Source: Hymenobacter sp. UV11
GTDB taxonomy: Bacteria > Bacteroidota > Bacteroidia > Cytophagales > Hymenobacteraceae
Direction of reading: 5' to 3'
DNA: 64,000 bases
Assembly (NCBI RefSeq): GCF_004684095.1
Contig: NZ_SRII01000010.1
Location: 182,449-246,448 of the forward strand
Shown here: in pieces, positions 9,294 to 17,917 of the stretch
Numbering within the stretch: the first letter of the stretch is position 1
How the letters are laid out: each line of letters opens with the position of its first letter
Made by a program: the position numbers and the translations under genes
The notes under the pieces: model-generated
What the model saw: the letters and a program-made list of their open reading frames with translations, nothing else
The model's database searches: none
Told to the model about the DNA's origin: nothing

Positions 9294-9971
9294 TTAAATC
9301 ATGCCCAGCCAGTATTTCCAGAAGGGGCGGCGGGCGGCGGCCAGCACGGCGTGGGTGGGCGGCGGCTGGAGCGTGGGCTGGCTGGCCAGCACCTCGGCGT
9401 CGATGTCGCCGGTGCGGCGCAGCTCGAAGAAGCACTGCGCGGTGGCCTCGGCATCGGCCAGGGCATCGTGCTGCTTGCCCATGGGCCGGCCAAACTGCCG
9501 CTGGTACAGGTCGGCCAGGCGAAGGTACTGCTGGCGCACTGGCTGCCAGAAGCGCCCGGTGAGGCGCATGGTGCAGAAAGTAGGCAGCCCCAGCAGCGCA
9601 TTATCGAGCCCCGAGCGGTGAAAGCTGACGCCCACCATGTGGTAGTCGAGCTCGATGAAGTGGCCCACCACCAGCGGCTTGTAGCGGCGCAGGTCGTCGT
9701 GCAGGCGCTGCATCACGGGCAGGCGGGCCTCGCCGTGCTCGTGCAGGTAGGCCAGCGTGAGGCCGTGCACCTGCATAGAAGCGGGCGTGAGGTCGTAGTC
9801 GCTGGGCCGGATGTAGTGATTTTCGGTCTTCACCAACTCACCCGCCGCGGTGTAGATGAGCCAAGCCACCTGGGCCACGTGCGGCCACGCGCCGGGCTCG
9901 GCGTAGGGCCGGCGCCAGTCGGCGGGCAAGCCCGACGTCTCGGTATCAACGAAAAGCAAGTAGTCGTGCAC
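9294..9971 (-). CDS. DnaQ-like 3'-5' exonuclease (DEDDh)
   Basis: A 225-residue single-domain exonuclease starting with GTG at 9971. Active-site residues are visible in order: Exo I FVDTETSG (Asp, Glu), Exo II VVGHFIELDYHMV (Asp), Exo III QHDALADAEAT (His, Asp). This is the fold of the DNA polymerase III epsilon proofreader and of stand-alone RNA/DNA trimming enzymes; being free-standing it may act in repair or RNA turnover. The GTG start is supported by a perfect -7 box (TACTTTTG, 9983-9976) only 4 nt before it. It is followed by the DUF294 gene on the same strand. Confidence 0.9.
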   Translation of the reverse strand: MHDYLLFVDTETSGLPADWRRPYAEPGAWPHVAQVAWLIYTAAGELVKTENHYIRPSDYDLTPASMQVHGLTLAYLHEHGEARLPVMQRLHDDLRRYKPLVVGHFIELDYHMVGVSFHRSGLDNALLGLPTFCTMRLTGRFWQPVRQQYLRLADLYQRQFGRPMGKQHDALADAEATAQCFFELRRTGDIDAEVLASQPTLQPPPTHAVLAAARRPFWKYWLGMI

Positions 9972-9975
9972 GGGG

Positions 9976-9983
9976 CAAAAGTA
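9976..9983 (-). promoter_or_regulatory. -7 box TACTTTTG for the exonuclease gene
   Basis: Exact match to the Bacteroidota -7 consensus TAnnTTTG, read on the minus strand. Only four bases separate it from the GTG start at 9971, which implies a leaderless or near-leaderless mRNA. No clear -33 TTG at normal spacing. Confidence 0.6.
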
Positions 9984-10130
9984 GTGCGCAAGAAACAGTC
10001 AACAGTGAGCAGTCACTTGCTATTTATCCCACTTGTTCTTAGCTCCGTGCTATTTTCGGAAATTCTGCGTACGCTGGTAACGAAAAGCGAAGGTTCATTG
10101 TGCCTTTACTAACGGCTGAAACCCCGGTTA

Positions 10131-10220
10131 TCATTGTGAGCAACGCGCGGCAATCGTACCAGCACGATACCCGAACGACTCGTTCTGGTGCGGTTGCTCC
10201 GCGTTGTTCGCAACGACAAT
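10131..10220. repeat. Degenerate family A inverted repeat
   Basis: The left arm TCATTGTGAGCAACGCGCGG pairs imperfectly with a right arm ending near 10220 (GTTGTTCGCAACGACAA). Layout and starting bases match the copy at 9161, so it reads as a decayed member. The 308-bp gap 9972-10279 otherwise holds only the exonuclease box and the LysR box. Confidence 0.65.
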
Positions 10221-10266
10221 TGTTAGGCGGCCTGGCTGGCCTCTTTGGCCGTTGCGGGTGCTCCCG

Positions 10267-10274
10267 TTACTTTG
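10267..10274 (+). promoter_or_regulatory. Probable -7 box TTACTTTG for LysR gene
   Basis: One mismatch to TAnnTTTG (second base). It lies 5 nt before the ATG at 10280, the same close spacing as at 9976, 29743, 36713, 47995 and 56813. Confidence 0.45.
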
Positions 10275-10279
10275 CGGGC

Positions 10280-11209
10280 ATGTCCGACTTTCGCCTGCGC
10301 GTATTTGCCGCCGTGGCCCGGCACCTGAGCTTCACCAAGGCCGGGCAGGAGCTGTTTATCTCGCAGCCGGCCGTCACCAAACATATTCGGGAGCTGGAGG
10401 CCCAGTATGGCCAGCGGCTGCTGGCGCGGCGCGGCAACCGCGTAGCCCTCACCGAGGCCGGCCGCCTGCTGCTGCTGCACGCTGAAGCCGTGGAAGCCTC
10501 GGCCCGCCAGCTCGACGAGCAACTGCTGGGCCTGCGCGACCCCGACGAGGCTGCCGGCCGCCTACGCCTGGGCGCCAGCACTACCCTCTGCCAATACGTG
10601 CTACCCGCCTGGCTGCCCGCGTTCCAACAGCGCTATCCGCAGGTGCAGCTCACGCTGCTCAACGTCAACTCCGAGCGCATTGCCGAAGCCCTGCTGCGCG
10701 GCGACCTGGACCTGGGCTTCGTGGAGGGCCGCACCAAAAGCCGCGACCTGCACTACGAGCCGCTGCTGCCCGATGAGCTGGTAGCAGTGCGCCGCGCCAC
10801 GCCCGCCGGCCCGCCGCCTACCCCCCTGCCCCTGGCCGAAGCCCTGGCGCACCCGCTGGTGCTGCGCGAGCGCGGCTCGGGCACCCTGGAAGTGCTGGAA
10901 ATGGCCCTGCGCGAGCTCAAAATCAAGCTCGGCGAGCTGCACGTGGCCATTTATCTGGATAGTACGGAGGCCATTAAGGGCTATCTGGCGGCGGCCCCGG
11001 CGGCGCTGGGCTTTGTGTCGCGGCGGGCGCTGGCCCGCGAGCTGGCGGGTGGCGTGCTCGAAGTGGTGCCCGTGGCGGGCCTGCGCCTACCCCGGCACTT
11101 TGAGGCGGTGTGGGTGCAGGGCCAGCCGCTGACCCGCCCGGCCCAGCGGTTTCTGAGCTTCTCCCAGGCGCAGGGCAAAGGGGAAGAAATGACCGGTGGA
11201 GCAGGCTGA
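10280..11209 (+). CDS. LysR-family transcriptional regulator
   Basis: A 309-residue regulator. The start at 10280 (MSDFRLRVFAAVARHLSFT) gives the standard LysR winged-helix N-terminus, with helix-turn-helix FTKAGQELFISQPAVTKHIR at about residues 18-37. The effector domain begins near residue 90 (GRLRLGASTTLCQYVLP). The sequence is closest in feel to the YeiE/CysB-like branch of Bacteroidota, but the ligand is unknown. No divergent target gene adjoins it; the 5' gap contains a decayed repeat. An in-frame upstream reading from 10100 crosses that repeat and was rejected. Confidence 0.9.
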   Translation: MSDFRLRVFAAVARHLSFTKAGQELFISQPAVTKHIRELEAQYGQRLLARRGNRVALTEAGRLLLLHAEAVEASARQLDEQLLGLRDPDEAAGRLRLGASTTLCQYVLPAWLPAFQQRYPQVQLTLLNVNSERIAEALLRGDLDLGFVEGRTKSRDLHYEPLLPDELVAVRRATPAGPPPTPLPLAEALAHPLVLRERGSGTLEVLEMALRELKIKLGELHVAIYLDSTEAIKGYLAAAPAALGFVSRRALARELAGGVLEVVPVAGLRLPRHFEAVWVQGQPLTRPAQRFLSFSQAQGKGEEMTGGAG

Positions 11210-11220
11210 GTTTTCTGCCG

Positions 11221-11328
11221 CCTGTCATCCTGAGCTTGCGAAGGACCTTATCACGTTTGAATAAGTTGCTAAAAAAAAGTAGAACTGCGCAAACGCGGTA
11301 AGGTCCTTCGCAGGCTCAGGATGACAGG
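11221..11328. repeat. Family A inverted repeat between convergent genes
   Basis: The left arm begins CCTGTCATCCTGAGCTTGCG (11221) and the right arm ends CTCAGGATGACAGG (11328). Arms are about 38 bp with few mismatches; the loop is A-rich. It separates the convergent LysR and phosphopantetheinyl transferase genes. Confidence 0.85.
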
Positions 11329-11340
11329 GGGAGGGCCGCG

Positions 11341-12021
11341 CTAGCTTGTCGGATAAGTAAAAAACGCCGGCTCCGGCAGCGCGTCGCCTAGCACTGCCAC
11401 GGCCCCCTGATAGCCCGCGCCCGCAGCCCAGTGGTGCAGCGCCGCCCCCGCCGGTGCAATAAAAACCGGTGGCTGGCCGGGCTCAAAAGCTAGCACCGAA
11501 AAGTCGGCGAAGGGCATCCCTACCCCCCGGCCCAGGGCCTTGGCATAAGCTTCCTTGCGCGTCCAGATGGTGAAGAAGAGCGGCCAGTAGTCGGCCGGCG
11601 CAGCGGCGCGCAGGGCAGCCTGCTCGGCGGGCGCATACAGCTCTTGGATGAGCGCGGCGGCATCGGTCAGCGGGCGCAGCGGCTCCACATCGACCCCTAC
11701 GGGGCCGGCGTCGGATACGGCTAGCAGCACCCGGCCCGGCCGGTATGAGAGGTTGAAACGTAGCTCGGCGCCAGGTAGCGTGGGCTTGCCGTTGGCGTCG
11801 TGCTCAAACACCAAAGTGCCGGCCGGCCGGCCGGTATACTGGCTAAGCACCGCCCGCAAAAACCCGTGGGCCCGGCCGTAGGTCTGGCGCAGGGCCGGGG
11901 TGCGCAGGCGCGCCTGCCGGTCCGTTTCGGCCGCCGATAGGGTGGCTTCGGCCGCGGCCCAGGGGGGTAGGGCGGCGGCCAGGTCGGCTTGCCAAACGTG
12001 CAGAAAGGGCGGCTTGCGCAT
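11341..12021 (-). CDS. 4'-phosphopantetheinyl transferase (Sfp-type)
   Basis: A 226-residue member of the Sfp/AcpT superfamily, which moves the phosphopantetheine arm of CoA onto a Ser of carrier proteins. Diagnostic motifs: LRFNLSYRPGRVLLAVS, the metal-binding GVDVEPLRP, and FFTIWTRKEAYAKALGRG (equivalent to W-x-x-KEA-x-x-K). Length fits the Sfp class rather than the short AcpS class. The peptide synthetase on the same strand at 12986-17497 carries a thiolation domain needing exactly this modification, and only a short convergent gene lies between, so the two probably work together (inference). Confidence 0.9.
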   Translation of the reverse strand: MRKPPFLHVWQADLAAALPPWAAAEATLSAAETDRQARLRTPALRQTYGRAHGFLRAVLSQYTGRPAGTLVFEHDANGKPTLPGAELRFNLSYRPGRVLLAVSDAGPVGVDVEPLRPLTDAAALIQELYAPAEQAALRAAAPADYWPLFFTIWTRKEAYAKALGRGVGMPFADFSVLAFEPGQPPVFIAPAGAALHHWAAGAGYQGAVAVLGDALPEPAFFTYPTS

Positions 12022-12140
12022 AACAGCGAAGTACGTACTTAATGGCTGCGCCTGGCCCCGCGCCGCGCAACCTTACCCAGCCAGCCAAGTATGCACTGGC
12101 TGACCTTTTTTGTTCTCACCACCTTTTCCACCCCCTTACC

Positions 12141-12653
12141 ATGGCCACCAACGAGCAAGCAAACAACGAGCTGAATCGCCCCACCGACCCTACCCAGCTG
12201 GGCGGCGACCAGGGCCCCGCCACCACGCCCGAAGACGATTCGCGCGATATGTCGCCCATCATGGCCGACGCCGATAAGTCGCGCACCGACCAAAATAAGG
12301 AAACCTCGCAGCAAGGCTCCGATTTCAACCAGCAGCGGCAGCAGGGCGCCGGCGGCCAGGGCGACAGCTACGGCACCACCGGCCGCGGCCAGGGCATGGG
12401 CCACGCGGGCGGCAACGGCGATGAAGACCGGGGCTACGACCAAAGCGGCTACCGCGGTGGCCTGGGCACCAGCGGCGGCCGCGAGGACATGAGCGACCGA
12501 AATACCAATACTAATCAGAATCCCTTCGTGGGCGGCTACGACGGCGGTGGCACCGACCAGCCCACCGAGGCCCAAACCAAGAATCTCGGCCTGAATACCC
12601 CGCAGCCGACGGATACTTCGGATGCCGGCCCTACCCCCTCCAACGCTAGCTAA
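12141..12653 (+). CDS. Hydrophilic, probably disordered hypothetical protein (Gly/Asn/Gln/Asp-rich)
   Basis: A 170-residue protein starting MATNEQANNELNRPTDPTQL at 12141, with no signal peptide, membrane segment, Cys or Trp. Composition is dominated by Gly, Asp, Asn, Gln, Thr and Ser (for example GGQGDSYGTTGRGQGMGH), so it is almost surely unfolded on its own. It resembles in style the two small proteins at 58391 and 58819. A stress or desiccation role is a guess from composition only. Its TAA stop is part of the terminal inverted repeat of the element at 12648-12830. Confidence 0.7.
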   Translation: MATNEQANNELNRPTDPTQLGGDQGPATTPEDDSRDMSPIMADADKSRTDQNKETSQQGSDFNQQRQQGAGGQGDSYGTTGRGQGMGHAGGNGDEDRGYDQSGYRGGLGTSGGREDMSDRNTNTNQNPFVGGYDGGGTDQPTEAQTKNLGLNTPQPTDTSDAGPTPSNAS

Positions 12654-12830
12654 CCCAAGTTGCAGACCAGCTTGCTGCGGGGCAAAGTTTCAGCTGGAAG
12701 GGCCGCCTGGCCGGTCCGTCGGCGCGAGCCGGCCGACCGGTTATCGTTGACAGCTGTGGCCCAAGCAACGACAACCGGTCGGCATGCTCGCCGGCGGACC
12801 GGGGAGCATGCCTCGCAACTTGGGTTAGCT
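12648..12830. repeat. 183-bp element with perfect 16-bp terminal inverted repeats (MITE-like)
   Basis: AGCTAACCCAAGTTGC at 12648-12663 is the exact reverse complement of 12815-12830. Inside is a second pair, GCCGACCGGTT facing AACCGGTCGGC, so the whole element can fold as one long hairpin. It carries no gene. The left end supplies the stop codon of the preceding gene. No target-site duplication is obvious. Confidence 0.75.
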
Positions 12831-12858
12831 AAGAGGGTATTTGAGAATTTAAAAGAAC

Positions 12859-12949
12859 GTCATGCTGAGCTTGTCGAAGCATCTCTGCCGCCTCGTTGAA
12901 TTACTAACCTAACGCGGCGGTAGAGGTGCTTCGACAAGCTCAGCATGAC
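12859..12949. repeat. Family A inverted repeat, close copy of the one at 2346
   Basis: The left arm opens GTCATGCTGAGCTTGTCGAA and the right arm closes CTCAGCATGAC. It shares most bases with 2361-2455, including part of the loop, while arm changes are mostly compensated. The gap 12654-12985 holds only this and the 12648 element. Confidence 0.85.
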
Positions 12950-12985
12950 AGGCGAGACGTGCGCTTAACTGGATTTAAGCTGATT

Positions 12986-15900
12986 CTACGCGCCCGAGAT
13001 AAAGCTGCTTGGGATGCCTTGCCAGCTGGTATTGGCCGGCAGCTGCTCGCCCTTCATCAGGAGCGACAGGCTTCTGAGGGTGGCGCCGGGGCCGATAACC
13101 GAGTCGTAGAGCACCACGCTCGACGTGCCCACGGTGGCGTAGCGCCCGATGCGCAGGTTCGACATCTTCATCACGCGGTCCTCGAAGAGGTGGGTTTGGA
13201 TAGTCGAGCCGTTGTTGAGCACGGCGTGGTCGGCCACCCAGGCCAGGTCAAATTCGGTGATTTCGGTGGTATCCATGTACACCGAGTGGCCGAAGTGGCT
13301 GCCCATGAGCTGGAAAAACCAGGTGGCGAACGGCGTGCCTAGCAGCGCGGCTTCCCAAAATGGATATACATAGCTTTCGCATAAGGAGTTGACAAATTCA
13401 TTGCGCCACACAAACGACGACCACAAGGGCTTCTCCGAAGGCCGGTAGCGGCCAATGAGCACCCATTTGAGCAGGGCGGTGAGAATGGAGAAGCCGAAAA
13501 TCAGCCCCACCAGCACGCCCGTGCCTACCCCCACACTGCTCCAGAAAGCGTAGTATAGCAGGTGCAAGTGGCAATAGTGATACAGCACCGCGAACGTCAT
13601 GAAGGTGAACGTGAACGGCAGCACAATCTTGAACAGCTCGATGATGGAGCGCGCCCACACCAGCCGGGCAGGTGGCGCAAACGTCAGCTCGGGCGCGAAG
13701 GCCGCCGACACCGGCCGGTTGGGCAGCAGAAAGGCCGGCGAGCCCACCCAGGAAGTGCCATCGGGCGGCGTGTCGAGGGGCGCCGACGAGAGCGCACCAA
13801 TCAAATTGTTGGTGCCCAGCACCGTGCCGCCAGCCAGCACCGCGCCATTGCCCACAAACGTGCGCGGCCCCACCACCGTGGGCAGCACCGATACCAGCCC
13901 GTGCTGCACGCGCGGCGCGCCCACGCTCACCGAGTCGGCCAGAAACGAGCCGGCTCCCACCGTGAGGTGGTCGGCCGAGATGTGGTTGAGCGTCGAAACC
14001 TCGGCCCGGTGGCCAATTTTGGCCCCCAGCAGCCGCAGCCAGTAGGGCGTATAAATGGTGGCGTAGAGCGGGCGCAGCAGCGTCAGGCTCTGGGCCAGCA
14101 CGGCATCGGCCACCCAGTGGCGCACATAGGCCAGGCTGTAGAGGGGTAGGGAACCGTCGGCCTGGCGGCCGGCTACCAGGCGCTTGGTGCCGGCCAGCAC
14201 GGCTATCAGCAGCAGTACGTAGAGCGCCGATAGCGGCATTAGGGCCAGCAAAGAGGCCTCATGCTTAAGGGGTTCTACGAATTCATAGAGGATAGCCAGC
14301 ACTGGCAGCGAGGCCACCGTGGGCACCAGCAGCATGAGCGCGATGGCCGCCAGCTGGGCCGCCAGGTAGCCCGCGCCCGGCCCGGCCACTGGCCGCAACG
14401 GCGTGAGCGCCACCTCGCGCACGCGCTTAGCGGGCGAGCCCAGCCAGCCTTCGCGGTCGGGAATCTGCTGGCCGGCGGGCAGCACCGACAGGTCGTCGAG
14501 CTCGGCGCCTTCGCCCAGGCTGGTATTGCCTTCCATAATGGCGCGCAGGCCCACGTAGGCCTCACGGCCCACGGTGGTAGGGCCGATAATGAGGCGGTCG
14601 CGCTCGATGCGGTAGCCCAGCAGCGCCGCCTCGCGGGCCACGCTGGTGCCCTCGCCGATGGTCAGCAGGTCGAAGCACAGCACGCGGGTGGTGCCCAGGT
14701 ACACGTTTTTGCCAATGCTGGCGCCCAGCAGGCGGTAGAAAATGGCCAGGAACGGCGTGGCCGACAGCAGGGGGGTAGGGGCCGCCTCCACCAGCTTTTT
14801 CACCACCCAAAACCGGAAGTAATATATCCCCCACAGCGGGTACTCGCCCGCCCGGAAGTGGCCGATAATCAGCCACTTCACCACCACTACCAGCAAGCAG
14901 GCCAGCGGCACGTACCCCACCACCGCGGCCGCGCCGGCCAGCACCAGCTCGGGCCACGACCACTCGGCAATGACCGGCCGCAGGTGCAGCGTCACGTTCA
15001 AGAAAAACACCGGCACGGCGTAGAACAGCGTAATGGAGAACAGCTGCAAAATGGCCGTAAGCAGCCGGGTGCCGGTGCTAGCGCGCTGCAAGGGGGTAGT
15101 GAGCACCGGCTCGGAAGCAGGCGCCGCGGCGGCCGTGGCCGCATCGGCCGCCACGGCGGCTGCCAGCCCCTCAATGGTGCGGCGGGTGTACATCTCCTTC
15201 ACCGACAGGCCCTGAAAATCGGGCTGCTGGCGCAGTTCGGAGATGATAAGCGAGGCCAGCAGCGAGTTGCCGCCGAGGTCAAAAAAGTCGTCGGTAACGG
15301 AGATGTCGGCCGTGTCGAAGCGCTTCTGCCAGGCGGCGTAGATGGTGCTTTCGAGCGGGTTGCGGGGCAGCGTCAGCTCGCGGGTGGGGGCCTGGTCGCC
15401 GCTCACGGGGTAGGGCAGGGCTTTGCGGTCCACCTTGCCGCTGGTGAGCAGCGGAAACGCCAGCAGCGGCACCAGCGCGGCGGGCAGCATGTAGGGCGCC
15501 AGCCGCTCGCGCAGGTAGGCCCGCACTGCCTTCTCATCGAGCAGGTGGTCGGGGGTAAGGATGAGGTAGGCGATGAGCTTTTTGACCCCATCGGCGCCTT
15601 CTTTGAGGGCCACCGCGGCGTTGCGGATGCCCGGCCATTGCAGGAGCAGGCTCTCGATTTCGGCCAATTCAACCCGGAAGCCCCGGATTTTTACCTGCGT
15701 ATCAATCCGCCCTAAAAAGTCCACGTTGCCCTCGGCTTCGAAGCGGGCCAGGTCGCCGGTGCGGTAGAGGCGGCCACTGAAGCCATTCGGCAATTCGCTG
15801 ACGGTGTTGAACTTGGCGGCGCTCAGCTCAGGGCGGTTGAGGTAGCCGGCGGCCAGCGCGGGCCCGCCAATGCACAGCTCGCCGGCCTGGCCCAGCGGCA

Positions 15901-17497
15901 CCAGCTGGCCCAGCTGGTCGAGCAGCAGCAGCTCGTAGCCCGCCAGCGGCCGCCCGATAGTGAGGCGCTGGCCGGGTACGAAGTCGGCGGCCGTGGCCAC
16001 CACCGTGGCTTCGGTGGGGCCGTAGGTGTTCACCACCCGGCACTGCCGGCTGGCCCACTTGGTGAGCAGCTCGGGCGGGCACACCTCACCCCCCAGAATG
16101 AGCAGCCGCAGCGTGGGAATAGTGGCCGGCAGCAGCGAGAGCAGCGTGGGCACCGTGGAGAAAATCGTGACCTGATTTTCGACCAGAAAGCCCGGCAGCG
16201 CGTCGGGCGCCTTCATGGTTTCTTCGGGCACCGGCACGAGCGCGCCGCCCGCGCCCCACGCCAGCCACAGCTCCTCGAGCGAGGCATCGAAGGCCACCGA
16301 AAAGCCCTGCACTACGCGGTCTTGCGGGGTGGGCTGAAACAGCACCTGCTCGGCCCGCACCAGGTGGCAGATGCTGCGGTGCGGAATGAGCACGCCCTTG
16401 GGCAAGCCCGTGGTGCCCGAGGTGTAAATGACGTAGGCAATGGCATCGGGCCCGCCCGCCACCGGCGCCAGCGCGGGGGGTAGGGCGGGCGCGGGCTGCG
16501 TGAGGTCGAGCACCAGGCCGGGCCAAGCATCGAAGCCTGCGGGCAGCGGCCGGTTGGTGAGCAGCGCCCGCGCCCCGCAGTCGCCCAGGATGAACGTCAC
16601 GCGGTCGGCCGGAAACGATAAGTCGAGCGGTACGTAGGCGGCGCCGGCCTTGAGCACGGCCAGCATCCCCACGTACAATTCAATGGACTTGGCCATGTAC
16701 AGGCCCACGAAGTCGCCGGCCTGCACGCCCTGGCTTTGCAGGCAGGCGGCCAACTGGTCGGCCTCGGCGTTGAGCTGCGCGTAGGTGCGGGTATCGCTTA
16801 GCCAACTCAGGGCCAGATTATTGGGGTAGTGGCTGGCGGTTTCTTCGAATAAGTGATGGAGCTGCTGGGGGCCGCCTTCGGCCACCTGCTGCGGTACGGT
16901 ACGGAAGTCGCGCAGCAGCTGCACTTCCTCATCAGCCAGGAAAAACACGTAGCCCACCGGCACCTGCGGATTGCTCCCAATCTGCTCGAACACCCGCTGC
17001 ACGTGGGCCGGCAGGTAGGCTGCGCCCCAGGGCCCCGGCAGCCCGGCGGTGCAGGCAAAGCTCACGGCCACGGTGCTGTCGGCGGCAAAGTCCAGGGTCA
17101 CGCACCACTCGTGGTCGGCACTCTGGGCCTCGGGCGCCGGAAACGAGATGCGCGCCCGCGTGATGGCCGCGCCCAGCTGCTCGGCCACGCCGGCCAGGCC
17201 CATCACAAGCTGGCTGGCGGCCTCAGCCTCCACCTCGGCCAGCGTGAGCGCGTCGCTGATATTCAGCAGCGCCGTGGCGGGCGGAAAAGCCGCCACGTCA
17301 TTCTCAGCCCGCAGCGTGGCTTGCAGCTGGGTGGCGCTGCGCTCGGCTGGCTGGCGGAAGCACACCACCGCGAAGGCCGCCAGGTAACCGGCAATCAGAG
17401 TTTCCTTTTGCCGAAAGGCTATCTGAAAATCGGCGGGCTTCGGAGTGGCTTCGGGCTCTGGGGTCAGAGCGGGGGGCAGGTCGGTTGTCGGGGTCAT
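12986..17497 (-). CDS. Pls/PosA-type membrane non-ribosomal peptide synthetase
   Basis: A 1503-residue protein with the layout of epsilon-poly-L-lysine synthetase. Residues 1-225 are an unassigned N-terminal region. The adenylation domain (about 230-690) has core motifs YTSGTTGLPKG (about 357), FDASLEELW, NTYGPTEATV, YRTGDLARF and GKVDRKALP. The thiolation domain has LGGNSLLAS near 742, whose Ser takes phosphopantetheine. The rest holds three left-handed beta-helix (hexapeptide) modules near 919-1000, 1152-1235 and 1390-1500, each preceded by a pair of membrane helices, six in all. There is no standard condensation domain; in Pls the C-terminal modules form the peptide bonds. Glu at the position equivalent to GrsA 239 is shared with Pls-like enzymes. 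The product, probably a basic amino-acid homopolymer, is inference. Confidence 0.88.
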   Translation of the reverse strand: MTPTTDLPPALTPEPEATPKPADFQIAFRQKETLIAGYLAAFAVVCFRQPAERSATQLQATLRAENDVAAFPPATALLNISDALTLAEVEAEAASQLVMGLAGVAEQLGAAITRARISFPAPEAQSADHEWCVTLDFAADSTVAVSFACTAGLPGPWGAAYLPAHVQRVFEQIGSNPQVPVGYVFFLADEEVQLLRDFRTVPQQVAEGGPQQLHHLFEETASHYPNNLALSWLSDTRTYAQLNAEADQLAACLQSQGVQAGDFVGLYMAKSIELYVGMLAVLKAGAAYVPLDLSFPADRVTFILGDCGARALLTNRPLPAGFDAWPGLVLDLTQPAPALPPALAPVAGGPDAIAYVIYTSGTTGLPKGVLIPHRSICHLVRAEQVLFQPTPQDRVVQGFSVAFDASLEELWLAWGAGGALVPVPEETMKAPDALPGFLVENQVTIFSTVPTLLSLLPATIPTLRLLILGGEVCPPELLTKWASRQCRVVNTYGPTEATVVATAADFVPGQRLTIGRPLAGYELLLLDQLGQLVPLGQAGELCIGGPALAAGYLNRPELSAAKFNTVSELPNGFSGRLYRTGDLARFEAEGNVDFLGRIDTQVKIRGFRVELAEIESLLLQWPGIRNAAVALKEGADGVKKLIAYLILTPDHLLDEKAVRAYLRERLAPYMLPAALVPLLAFPLLTSGKVDRKALPYPVSGDQAPTRELTLPRNPLESTIYAAWQKRFDTADISVTDDFFDLGGNSLLASLIISELRQQPDFQGLSVKEMYTRRTIEGLAAAVAADAATAAAAPASEPVLTTPLQRASTGTRLLTAILQLFSITLFYAVPVFFLNVTLHLRPVIAEWSWPELVLAGAAAVVGYVPLACLLVVVVKWLIIGHFRAGEYPLWGIYYFRFWVVKKLVEAAPTPLLSATPFLAIFYRLLGASIGKNVYLGTTRVLCFDLLTIGEGTSVAREAALLGYRIERDRLIIGPTTVGREAYVGLRAIMEGNTSLGEGAELDDLSVLPAGQQIPDREGWLGSPAKRVREVALTPLRPVAGPGAGYLAAQLAAIALMLLVPTVASLPVLAILYEFVEPLKHEASLLALMPLSALYVLLLIAVLAGTKRLVAGRQADGSLPLYSLAYVRHWVADAVLAQSLTLLRPLYATIYTPYWLRLLGAKIGHRAEVSTLNHISADHLTVGAGSFLADSVSVGAPRVQHGLVSVLPTVVGPRTFVGNGAVLAGGTVLGTNNLIGALSSAPLDTPPDGTSWVGSPAFLLPNRPVSAAFAPELTFAPPARLVWARSIIELFKIVLPFTFTFMTFAVLYHYCHLHLLYYAFWSSVGVGTGVLVGLIFGFSILTALLKWVLIGRYRPSEKPLWSSFVWRNEFVNSLCESYVYPFWEAALLGTPFATWFFQLMGSHFGHSVYMDTTEITEFDLAWVADHAVLNNGSTIQTHLFEDRVMKMSNLRIGRYATVGTSSVVLYDSVIGPGATLRSLSLLMKGEQLPANTSWQGIPSSFISGA

Positions 17498-17917
17498 GGA
17501 TGGGTAGAAAAGAGCGCTGGCCGCCGCAGTGGCGAGTGCAACAGCCGGCCTTCAAATAGCGCAGGGAGTTGTGAACCGGGCATGAGCTTTCAAATAGAAA
17601 GCTGATAACTGACCCACTGAGCCGGTAGGTAGCACCTACGCCCAACTACTACGCCAGGATGCCGACCGCCGGCTGGCGCTGGTTTGCAAAGGGGGTAGGG
17701 CTGGCCCAAAGGTGAGCGCACGGCTGGCAGTGGGCACGGTTTAAAAGTGAGCCATTGCTACTTGCTAGCGCCGTCAATAAAAAAGGCTCTGCTTTCGCAG
17801 AGCCTTTTTTTGCTAAACAGGCCGTTCAGGAATTCGGTCTGGAAAAAGCCGGTAGCCCACCATGTGCGCCGCCTAAACTTCCTAAACAGTCCCAAATCAA
17901 GAAGCTGGTCGCGCTGC
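17498..17917. other. Intergenic region upstream of the synthetase
   Basis: Gap of about 420 bases holding the synthetase leader and a bidirectional terminator at 17778-17811. TTCAAATAG occurs twice (near 17551 and 17587) but does not match TAnnTTTG on the minus strand. No small gene with a credible start was found. Confidence 0.5.
17778..17811. terminator. Intrinsic terminator, bidirectional
   Basis: GGCTCTGC, loop TTTC, GCAGAGCC, with an A-run on the left and seven Ts on the right. It works on either strand; on the minus strand it would end transcription from the GH16 operon (whose last gene ends at 17918) about 105 nt after the stop codon. Confidence 0.85.

Noticed and set aside
14261..15715. 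484-residue plus-strand open frame inside the synthetase gene
   Set aside because: It is antisense to conserved A, T and beta-helix motifs; composition is Gln/Gly/His-rich as expected for shadow frames of a GC-rich gene.
17498..17917. Possible tRNA or small RNA in the gap before the synthetase
   Set aside because: No cloverleaf, T-loop or CCA-type end; the only structured part is a bidirectional terminator.
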